A model generated the notes under the pieces. That model made no database searches and was not told where the DNA came from. It saw nothing but the letters and a program-made list of their open reading frames with translations. From the NCBI GenBank assembly GCA_032158295.1, contig CM063255.1, positions 18,993,094 through 19,057,093 of the forward strand: DNA of 64,000 nt. The letters are read 5' to 3'. This document shows, in pieces, positions 26,701 through 38,700 of the stretch (positions are counted from its first letter, which is position 1; every line of letters begins with the position of its first letter). The position numbers and the translations under genes are program-made. The stretch comes from Pycnopodia helianthoides. Lineage: Eukaryota > Echinodermata > Asteroidea > Forcipulatida > Asteriidae.

Positions 26701-29700
26701 CTGTTTGACCATTTAGGAAAATACATATAGATGCACAACCCTAACCCTAATGTAATCTCCTTATGAGTACAGTTTGTGTACAAGATTCAACTACACTAGA
26801 CTAGATGCATTTTGACTTTGATCGACTGTTAGGCTTTCCTTTGCTAGCCTTACCTCAAGGCTGTTCCTACTTGACTGACACACTTTGTGATGCATTAAAC
26901 TTCTAGTAAACTTGTTCTGCTAATTTGAAGTACTGTAACTAACACAAATCAAAACCTCAAGGTTGATTGTCTTGCTGTAACTTTCCCTGGTTCCAGTCTA
27001 ATACACACCCTTTCTAACTTTCCGTCTCCATCCCCATGACATCATAACTGGTACCCTCCCTGATCTAACCTGATTTAATATCTGCACCATATCATAGGGT
27101 CATCCGTTGTTGGCGTCGGTGATGGCGCCTCTTCGCTAGGTGAGCGTTGCCGCACGCCACCAGTGAACGAAGGTGACTAGCCAATCAGATTGTGGCACCT
27201 GACCCCTAACCCTAACTCTCACATATCTAGATTAGAAATCCCAAATTCGTTCCATATCTTCCCACTTTGTTGCATCACCACTATTCTTTTCTGACATTGG
27301 TAACCAGTGTTTATGATATCATACCCAATATTGTTTCAATTGTGGTAAAGTATCTTGCTCAAGGACACCAGTGCCTTGCGGGACTCAAAACCATACTCGG
27401 CTGATCAGAAACACCAGAGCTTGAGTCCGGTGCTCTTAAACCGCTCGGCCATGAATGCCAAAATCTGTTTATATCCAACTTTGTATTGGTGTCGGGGTTT
27501 GTGTAGTACCAAAAGTCAATTACATACATGATGTGCTCTACTTGGTTATAATTCATACCATGGCACTGAACTCAAGTTCACACACACGCAGAAGGTATCA
27601 TGGGCATAGGCGAGTAAAACTATCGTTCAGTTCTCAGATCTAGGATATCACAAGTTGTGCCCATTGCTGGTTCCTGCTGAAAATGCTTACAATCACCAAA
27701 ACACAAACTGCCACTTTGGACCCTGTAGTACAGTAATTGTACAAGATTGAACTACACTAGCGTCATAGGTGCATTTTGACAGTGACTGTCTGTTCGGCTT
27801 TCCTTCGAGCCTTACCCGTAGTTATTGCACATGACTGACACACTTTGTGTATGCAATAAACTTCTAATAGATGTTGAATTTGCACCAGGAATAAGAATAT
27901 CATTTGGTTTTAACCTTACTCCAATGTGTTCAAACCACTGTATACTGTACATGGTATACTTGGTACTTGCCCAAGTCCCTGTGAACAAAATCCACATGCA
28001 TATGACTCAGATGGGATTCGAACCATATCGGTGTATTGGTAAAACTAAATAAAATTCTTTATCCTCGATCCCAATTTAATATCTTTTAAATTGTTGCGGT
28101 TCCCGCTGCTAAAATATGGGATTTGAACTGCCCCTAGCTACCGGCAATCTCGGTGGTCCAGTGGTAAGACATCTGCACTAGATTAGCAAAGGTCTTGGGT
28201 TCGAATCCCACCCAAGTGTTAATGCCTGGATTTTTTCACAGGCTCAAGAAAGTACTGAGTGTACAGTGCTTAACACATATCGGTGTATGGGTTAAACCAC
28301 ACAAAAAGATTAACTTTTAGTAGTCCTAGATTAACTGTTAGTATCCTAAATTTTTCAAATTGCACTTTTACGAAGTGCAGATTTTTTCTTTTAACTTCCA
28401 GTATTAAACTTTCCCTGGTTCCAGTCTAATACACGCCCTTTCTAACTTTCCGTCTCCATCCCCATGACATCATAACTGGTACCCTCCCTGATCTAACCTC
28501 ATTTAATATCTGCACCATATCATAGGGTCATCCGTTGTTGGCGTCGGTGATGGCGCCTCTTCGCTAGGTGAGCGTTGCCGCACGCCACCAGTGAACGAAG
28601 GTGACTAGCCAATCAGATTGTGGCACCTGACCCCTAACCCTAACTCTCTCACATCTAGATTAGAAATCCCAAACTAATTCTTTTTCTTTCTATTTTGTTG
28701 CATCAACACTCTTCTTTTCTAATATCAGTATCCAGTGCTTATGATATCATATACCCAATATTGTTTCATTTAGATGCAGTGTTCAATTTTGTTCAATGTT
28801 ATGAAAATTAGATACGTTTACGTTTATTCAATGTTGCAAATAACATACATAGTGTATAAAACAGAGTGCTAAAAAAAAAGAAATGATCAAAATGATAGTA
28901 AATATAAAAGTGATAAAAAGGTGAACTTTAAAATATTAATGAAAATGTTTGAACGATATTTCCTTGAGAATAAGGGTCATGTCACTTGAGGCAATCTTGT
29001 TGAGTCGGTGTCAAAAGGTTGTATCTCAGCACATCCCTCCCAGGGATTAGTGATGAGAGATATCGATACGGCATGCTGCCCATGGCAGGGGTTCGAAACT
29101 TACACTGGACCGCTGGCCCCAGGCCAGTGATTTTAGCATCGGGCCAGTACACTCATGACTGGACAAGTCCGGCAGTCTTTTTTTTCAAATGTTGACTTTC
29201 CGTCTGATGAAAAAAATCGTTCAATTCTGTTGAGTATTGAAGAATACTTAACCCATAATACAAAGTGAGATAAATCTTCTCTTTAAACGTTCAAATTATA
29301 ACAGTTCAAGTGTTACTGTGTAAGTTTTTTTTCTCATTTCAATTCTGGTCTTGTAGAAATAATTTCGGTCTAGTATTCATTTTGAGCTACCAGCCCTGCA
29401 GGCTGGTGGATTCCCCCCCCCCAAATTTGATTCCTGCATGGTTGTGGGGCGGGGCACATTCCTTCCAGGGGTTTAGTGACGAGAGCTATTGATACGGCCT
29501 GCTGCCCATGGTAGCAAGGCTGGGCGCTGAAGTGTTCCAGGGACCCATTAAAAATTGCCTCATGTGACTTGCCCCTTAAAAACATTAAAAAAAGTTAATC
29601 GGTATCCATTCATGCCATTTGGCAGTTAAGCACTGACTGTACATCTTGAAGCATTTGTGCATTTCACTTTTTGTATGTATTCTTTTCCTTGCTTGTGTTT

Positions 29701-32700
29701 ATTTTGTTATCATTTAAAAAAAATGCTTCCTGATGATCATACTCTGTCCACTTGCGTTCAATTTTAACTTCGTCATTTTAAAATAACTTTTGAGTTTTAG
29801 TGCTTGTCATTTTTGATCCCCTTGTAATCATAAGACTTTGTACCGTCGGGGTACTGTTTCCATTTTTTGTGATTTTCACAATTCTTTGCAAGTGATTATT
29901 ATTTGCACAGTGAAAAGCGTAGGAAACTAAAATATCAGGCGTTTTCATCATTTTCCAATTATTCTGTAGCTGTGTATTAATTTCTGTAGCTTTTTTATTG
30001 TTATTAATTGCTTAAAGGAACATTACAGAAATTTGTTTTTGCTAACAAAACAGTTGCTGGCAGTGTAAGCACTTTATGTAATCCACCATATACATAAACT
30101 GACAAACCTGTAGAAGTTTGAGATCAATCAGCCATCTGGGTCACGAGAAAATAGTGAAAAACCGATTACACATTTGCATGAAATCGTATAGATTCAACAA
30201 ATGAATAAAACGCTCACTGAGCGATAAACTCCAATCGGCAAATTAGTTTATTCATTTCTCATCAAATATGGCATTTCAGACAGAAATATTTCAAGGGATG
30301 TTTTCTACTATCATCATCATTAGACCGTGTAAGTTTTATGTAAATCTGTGATCAAAAAGTATATTTGTTCTTACCAATTCTGTAATGTTCCTTTAATCTA
30401 ACTTCTTGCTCATTCTAAAACCATATCAAATGGTTGTTTTTTGAAGTTGCACTTCTCAGATGTGAAAGTTGTTTCAAAGTCCCTGCCTAACCTCATTTAT
30501 GCAAATGTCCTTTATGATCCTCCTTTCTCTCATTTTACTTTTTAGGCCATATTTACCAATGTTGGTGATTTACATTTGTAAAGGGGCTGTGTCATCGTGA
30601 TCAAAGCAGGCCTGTGGCTGTACATGGAATTATAAACTCTAACCAGTTACTGCACACGCTCATGCTCCCCACAGATTTGACACGGAGGGAGTACAGCCAC
30701 AGACCAGGGCCCAATTTCATAAAGCCGCTAAGCACAGAAAACTTGCTAAGCACAGAAAATATTGCTTAGAAGAAACAAGTAACCAGCCGAAATTCCATGT
30801 AGTTGACATTGTTACCACTGGTGCCCCGCTCATTTTTTGCTTAGCAAAGAAATTTTCTAAGCAGTACTTTCTGCTTAACAGCTTTATGAAATTGGGCCCT
30901 GCTATGATCATGACGACAAAACCCCTTCAAGCACTTAGAGTCACTCAAAACAATCATCACAAGTACATATCACAGACCAGCAACCTCCTTTTGCTCATGA
31001 ACCATTTCACTACCCAAGTCCCAACCACCAACGCCAATGCGCCGTATTTTTGACCGCGTGAGGGCGCTCTCAAAAATAATTGTATCACTTCCGGGGGGTA
31101 TAACTTATCGTCTGCTCAGCTACCTGTGTACAGTTTAGCATCGGCGTTCTGTCACTTCTGTGCGCAAGAGAGTTTAGTCAGTGCTTCTAGAATCTAAGGT
31201 AATAACGGCTCCTTTAAAGGTCTTATTTTCCGTGATGGTAGTAATGTGTTCCAGTCCTTAACTGTCTCGAGGAAGTATTTGAAGCAGTTTTTGTTTGCGG
31301 GGAACAGTTGTTTCTATAAGTATAAAGAGGAAAGGATGAGCCACGCTTTACTGCCAGTTCTGATATTTTTTAAAGATTAGATGCAGGGCTCTTTATTTCT
31401 TTAAAGGAGCTGTTAGTAATCCACCTTAGATTCTAGAAGCACTGACTAAACTCTCTCGCGCACAGAAGTGACAGAACGCCGATGTTAAAACTGTACACAG
31501 CTACCTGAGCAGAGATAATCGCTTGAGTTATACCCCCGGAAGTGATACAATTATTTTTGAGAGCGCCCTCACGCGGTCAAAAATACGGCGCATTAATTGA
31601 ATAGTTTTTTGTCTCTCTCTCTCTCAAAAAAACCCACAATCATTACAGTGACCCTTGAATCAACAAACACGGACACGCCGATACTTGGCACTCTGCCATC
31701 AGAATGTAGTTTGGGTAAAAACACAGGATCACACAAACCAATCAGCTTCTTTTAAATACTCTGAGTATCATTTAACAGAACTCATTTAACTCAAGAGGAT
31801 TAATCATAACTCATGAGTAATTTAACTCAAGAGGATTAGCCATAACTCATGTCATAAACAGAACTTATTTAGTTCAAGAGGGGTTAATTAGTCATAACTC
31901 ATGAGAAATGAACAAATGTCATGGGTATCAAAAAAATAACCAGCATTAAAACTTGTTACAGTTTGTCATACTCACAAGTTTTAATCATACATGGATGCAT
32001 TGAGTACTATAACCTACCAAAAGAGAGTTGCACATTTTACTTCAGTCCATTGACTAATTTGTGCAGAAACGTACTTTCATGAGTTGAACAAGAGTTTGTA
32101 GTCTAACAAATAGTTGAATAAAGAGCATGATAATTTTATAAATTAGTTGATTGGAGTGTTAAGTTCTCTTTGACATGATGAGTATCATGATTTAAAAAAA
32201 AACACTTCTCATTAAAACTCATGAGTAGCAGAGAGACCAAGTGACCATATCCAGCAATTTATGACTCTTAGAAAGGTCAAAGTTTACATCTACCTCAGAT
32301 TTTGAGCAGAGTAGAATTTGTGTCTTGAAAGAAAAAAAGGATGCTGTTTGTGATTTCCTACAAGTTCATGGCTCTTCTCTGATCATTTCTTATAGATTCT
32401 AATAAACAAAACATTTCGTTCAATAATTGTTTTTTTAAATTGCGGCAAAGTCAAGTTTTCTGTACCCACCACATCTTGTTTTGATATTTTAAGTATTTAA
32501 AGTTTGATGTTACACGAAGGTGTTTACAATGATGATGTGACTGCACTAATATCACCCCGAATGTCAACTAAATAAAAACAGTGCACTCGCAATTGTCTAG
32601 TCTTGCTTTTTAGTCAGAGCGCACATCACGTATACAGCGCACCTAGACCAATAAGCCAGCTGCAAGCTAGACTTGAATGTTGTCTGGTACAATGACTTGC

Positions 32701-35700
32701 TTAGTCACAAGTTACCGATTAAAGATGAATTTCTCCAACTATAGAGACAGTTGCTATGAGCAAGTTCGGGTGAGCGACTAGAGTGACTAGACTTACTAGA
32801 AACCATAGAGCACAGGGAGATTGACTAGCTCGACCATGCACTGGAGCAGGGTCGATCTAGTAAATTCGAGAGCTACGTCACACACTGTCACACTGTTTCT
32901 GGTTAGTCTAGTCACTCTAGTCGCCCACCCGAACTTGCTCAATGACACATGGTTCGGGGCAAGCTTTTGTACAGCGACCTCCAGATGAGCAAAGCCTGGT
33001 GCCATACACATTCATTCAGAATTGTGTATGGGTACTGCCTTCTCTTAAAATATGCAAAAGCTTGCCCCGAATCATGTGACATAGCAACTGTCTCTAAAGT
33101 CTGAGGAATTTTAGATTTAAGTGTTAAGTGGTGACTAAGCAAGTCAATGTACCAGACATTATTCGAATTGAACTCGCAATGGCTTATTATTCAGCTATAA
33201 TCGTAGTTTTACTATTGTAGTTTTACTAGACTAATTTGAGTTGTAATAAAAACTCAAGACTGTTGGAGAAAACTCATGTTTTTATATTGGTGGTCTTCCA
33301 GGTTCCTCTGTTGTTGGGGTCGGCGACGGTGCAAGTGTATCATCTCTTGGAAGTAGCTGCAGTCCGCCACCTGCAAGTGAAGACGATCGGCCGATCAACG
33401 ACCAAGATTATCCACGATCACCCACGGCTCAACGACGTTCTGGTAGTGGTTAGTTCACTGCTTAATTAAGGCCGTGTTGCACGAGGCAGTTCTCAGGCAA
33501 CCAGTTCCAGGCAATCTCCAATAGACCCCCTTGCGTTGGCCGCCAACCGCTGAGGTCAAACAATGGAAACGTGCACTCGTGTACGCTCCTTGCCCAACTC
33601 TCAGCCAATAGTAGCTCTTCATCGACCTCAGTGAGGGCGCTGTTTTGGGTCTTGTGACGCCATATGCAAGGGGTCCATGAGAAAATTCATTCACACTCTA
33701 GTTTTCTCATTGTTTTTCTTGGGGATAGAGAGTTAGAGCTAGAAGAATGTCTCTTGTGCTGCCAAAGTGGAGCTTGTTGCCTCCAAGTTGCCTGTAAAAA
33801 TTGCCCTGTGTGACATGGCCTTCATGACTGCATAACAGAAAATGACTAACCCGTTAGCACTTGTGCACAATTAAACATTGAGTCATTTACTTCTTGAACA
33901 CGGCACGGAAAGTCACAAGATTATCTGCTGCGCCTAGAAATCCTCAGATAACTTTCGTTGTGATTCAATGTTTTTATGTAGTACAAGTTTAGTTTATTTT
34001 GTTGAGGATGGCTGGTTTAGGAAGTTAAAGGCAGGGAGGTTCTGGGTGGTTTGAGGAGTAACAGGCAGAGTGGTTGCGGGCGGTTTTAGGAGTAACAGTC
34101 ATGTTGGTTTTAGGAATAACAGTCAGGGTGGTAGTGGGCAGTTTGAGGACTAAAGGGTTACATTGTTACACTATGACTTGTGTTACATGACAAAAAACAC
34201 CAATTCTTTATTGGTCTTCAAGTCTTAATTATACTTTTTGTTTTTGGTTTCTTGTTTTTAGTTATACCACCTCAACCAGAGGAACTATCTTCCCATAGGA
34301 GAGAGCGAAGAGGCTCAGCAACGACGCTAGCTGTCCCAGAGAGGGCATCAAGGAGCCGTCCTCGTAGCCCCTCACCGACCAGACGAGAAAGGATGAGCAC
34401 TGAACCAGCAGATGGATATAATAAACACCAAGATATGCCATCAAGGTTTGCTAATTATGCTGACGAGAATGTCAGACAGAGTAGACAATCACCACCAGTC
34501 AGGAATCAGCGAGATCTTGATCGGAGAGAACGTGATGGTGATGGTCGGGATCATGAGCCAAGAGATCCTAGAGACCAAAGAGATTCTCGAGATCCTAGAG
34601 ATCAAAGAGATTCCCGAGATCCGAGAGACTCTAGTAGTACGAGAGAATCTAGAGATCTAAGAGATTCCCGAGATCCGAGAGACTCTAGTAGTACGAGAGA
34701 TTCTAGAGATCTGAGAGATTCTAGAGATCTGAGAGATTCCCGAGATCCTAGAGATTTGCGAGATCCAAGAGATTCTCGAGACCCGAGAGATTCTCGAGAT
34801 TCTCGTGACTCTCGTGACTCTCGTGACTCTCGTGACTCTCGTGACTCTCGTGATTCCCGTGATTCTCGTGATTCTCGTGATTCAAGAGATTCAAGAGATT
34901 CAAGAGATATGCAAGATCGCAGTATGGACTTACACAACCGACGGGAGCCACTTGATCAAGAGATGATTGAAATGCGTGATTCGAGGGATCGGTCCCACCG
35001 TGCTCTGTCCCCTCCCACTGAGTATGATTACGATCGACGGAGTGGTAGGCGATCACGCTCTCCTAGCCGGCGGGCAGATGTTCATCATAATAATGACCCG
35101 CATCGGAGGACGAGGTCAGAGGCCAGAGGTGAAATGGACTATGACAGACAGTACAGGTCACATGCACGTCCAGTTACGTCAAACATCGATGCTTCCAGTC
35201 TGCCAAACTCTCCAGTCCATGGTGGTAGAGGGAGCCCTTTATCGACGCCTTCCACACCAAGAAAGCATAGACAGTTACCACAAGTTCCAGCACATCTCAA
35301 ATCAGATAAGGGTAAGGGGAACACCACACTTTACTTTGATTGCTTCTCTTCACCCAGGAATACTTAATCGGAAAATGGTGGTAAAAATTATTTCACTTTC
35401 ATGCGTTCATAATGAAATGATTTTGCCTCTTGAGTTGAAGCCGACACTCAATTTCATTTTGATGCATGCAAATTTTTATTGCATTGTTTGCAATAAAACT
35501 TACATAGTGTCCCTTTTAGCTATGCAAAATCGGCATTTAATTCAGCAGAGTAGGCGCAACTAGAGTGAAGTCAAGTGTACTGTTAAATTGACTAGTTATC
35601 TTTTTTAATCGAATGACGCAAAAGAATACTCGCTTGCGCATCGATGGGAGACTTTTGAGCGCTAGATGGCAGCAGACTTACCAGGTGACATTCCATCGTT

Positions 35701-38700
35701 TGCGTAGTTCTAAGCATGCGCGCATTGCTGTGAAAAATGGATTTACCTGGTGAGTCTACTGCCACCTAGCGTCCTAAAAGTCCCCCATGAAATTGAATAA
35801 CTGTTTTTCAATTTCAAGCGAAATGGAATATTGCACTGTTTAGATTGGCCGCTTATTTGCTGAAAATGACCAGGAAAAACCTACAGCTATTAAAATAATT
35901 CGGATAAGACATTTTTTACTCATCCAATGTATACAAGTTAAAAACCATACCATCATAAATTGTTGTGCGCCTTTTCGAGTGGAAGTCACAAGTTCCGTTT
36001 AATAAACGTAAGTGCACAAATGACGATGACTAGAGCAAGCCAGTCGAAACGTTCAGACCAAAAGAACTCACTCCGCGGCAGTGCAGTTAATTACGAGAAG
36101 TCCCCTCGATCCACTAAGCGAAAGTAGTAGTCCAAGCCGATTTCCTACCTCCCGCCAGGTAGTAGTTAATAAGCAGGACAGTTCTTTTCAGAACTGAGAA
36201 ATCTCCCGAATTCCAAAAATCTACTCCGCGGTAGTAGAACAAATAGCAAGACAAGTTCTATAAAGAACAAAATCTACAACGCAAAGTAGATATACACATG
36301 GTTTTACCACAAACCGAACATTGATACCTCACCATGCAATGCCTTGTGATATCGTCACTACCCAGGCGATCTCGATACAATGAATGAATGCAATGCCTTA
36401 AAAACCATGCACAACTCTACTCGTGACATGATTCCAACTGACTTCTCATCAGCCTGCTTGAATGCAGTTTAGGTCTTAAGTTTGAATCCTAGCCAAGCAG
36501 TCCGGGGAGGTTTTTTTCCTGCAGAACTCTGGGAAGCACTGAGTAGAGACCCAATTCACCTGGCGTCATCATCACAGTAATCTTGGTTGCGCCATTTTTG
36601 GAGTCAAAGTTCTTGTGTTACACAGTGTAGTGCGCAACTTTGGCATTAACAAGCTTACCATATTTATAGACCTTTCCATTGTTGATGAACGAACCACGCT
36701 GGATGGCATGGACGGTTGCATGTTAGCAAAACATTCAATTGTGTTTAACAGAATGTTGTGACCAAATTCAAAAATTTCTGCAAAACTTTCAATTAACAAA
36801 ACTACATCCCATGAATTGGTTGATTTCATTTTTTTTTTTTTTTTTAACTTTTTGTCAGGAACGGCCGAGTTAGAGGAACGAGCTCGCCAGATTAAACAGA
36901 AGATGAAGTTAAATCAGTACAAGCAAGCGGTATCAGCTAACACGCTCTCTCCTCATGGCTCCGTCTCCACAACATCCGGAGGACCGATCCTTGAAGCCCC
37001 GCCCCACCCTCGCAGGAAGCAGAGCCCTGATAATATCTCCATCAAGTCATCGGATAGTAATGTGTCGAGTACGAGTGATGTGTCGGCGATTACTCAAGCC
37101 AGCACAGCAAGTGCTTTCTCTACTCAGTCAGAGAGGCGGCCTACAAGAAAACTGAGGTAAGTCGGAGAGTGAGTGTCGAGACTCGGTGAGTTAATCGTTG
37201 TGAGTGCTGATGAGGGATGTACAAATGTGTTCTTGATCTGTGAGTGGGTGGTGAGACTCGATGAGTTTGTTTGTTGTGAGTATTGGTGAGGGATGTGTGT
37301 TCCTGATCTGTGAGTAAGTGCTACCAGACCATGCCAGGGGCAAGCCTTTTCTCTTGACGAGAAGTGTTTTGGGTTCAAACACAAAAACGAGACCTACAGC
37401 TTTATGCCCCATCCGAAGGACCAAGCGATTATGGTTAAGTGTCGTGCTCAAGGACACAAGTGCCAAGACCTGGACTTGAACTCATACAGAGGAGCAAAGA
37501 GTCCCTTCCTGCACTGGGAACTGGTGATGGTCTGAGAATGTGTTGCAGTCAGGATGACTCATAACATCCTATTGCCAGTCAGAGTAGTCATTGCCTCTTG
37601 CAAGTCCGGAGTGTGTTACTGGAAGAAATGTTCACTTATTTCAGATTTTGTGACGTTCTTTAAAGGCAGGTTCATAGATTGGTTTTTGTCAGCGTTATGC
37701 TGATTTATCTGCACAAACAATTTTGAAGAAAGATACAATAAAAGTCATATGTGAAAGTCTCAGCTGAGTACAGTGTCTACATGCTGAGAAAACAGCAACA
37801 AACTGTCACAGTATTTTCACAAGAAGGTGGAATCAATTTACGATTAGCTAGGTGGCAGCGGGTACCAACCGCATCTCTGGACGCAGCATTCGCGAACGGA
37901 CACCAACCCTCGGAAGTCCGAGAAATGCTTCATGCATGAATCGCTTCTCAGATTCAAATGGTGTTGGGTGAGAAATTATCCAAACCAAATTACTTCAAAG
38001 AGAATCCTTTCTCAAAATAGTTTATACTATCAACAGCTGCAGCGCTTCTCACCAAGTAAGTTTTTATGGTCGTTTTTTACCAATCTATGATGTTACGTTC
38101 GAGTCGTCCAGGCTCTGCATTTTGTGCACATCTTGCTTTGAATCTAGTTGGACAGGTCATAATTGAATGGAATCGTATGACAAGAATGAATGCTCAAGAA
38201 TGCTCAACGATTTACTCTATCACCGAGTCTGAAAAAAGTCAACTGATGTATTTGAGTGAAAGTTTGAAGAGAGAACGAAGTTTGCGAAGTATTTCGGTTT
38301 GGAGTGTTGTGAGAGTTTTCACATTGACCACTAATGGCTTTTTTTTTTGCTGACTACCACTGGCACTCACACTAACACACACTAACGCAGTCTCAACATT
38401 AAGTCACACTTTGCAGTGAGCTTTCTACACATATTTCATTCGAATCAACTCTAAACATATAGTCTCCTTTAAGAAGTTGCCGTGCTCTCTTGGCTCACTT
38501 AAAAATGCTCTAAAGGTTTTGATTTGGTAACAGCTAACAGTATTTCTAAGTAACACCACAGACTAAATTTTTTTAAATGCTTTCTTGCAAAGGTTTACCA
38601 GGCCTCGAATTTCGCCACAGCGCCACAGCAATTGCTGTGGGTGCCCTTAAAAACCTTCAATACAAATTCAAATTTTCCTCAGTGGGTGCCCTTCATTTTG

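Larger units (their letters stand above)
24590..28780 (+). repeat. Tandem triplication of about 1.45 kb carrying the cassette exon
   Basis: Three units (about 24590-26270, 26500-27725 and 27725-28780) share the segment from the upstream block TTGACTTTGAC...CTGACACAC, through AACTTTCCCTGGTTCCAG, the 75-nt exon, and the downstream block GACCCCTAACCCTAACTCTC. Units 1 and 2 also share a tRNA-Leu-like SINE on the minus strand (25870-25985 and 27345-27455), so the SINE was present before that duplication. Exon-proximal sequence is almost unchanged, while distal intron has diverged more. Confidence 0.9.

Noticed and set aside
34602..35056. Antisense and shifted frames rich in ESRES or HENHE
   Set aside because: They are shadows of the RD-repeat exon, whose own frame has flanking conserved RIM motifs and valid splice sites.
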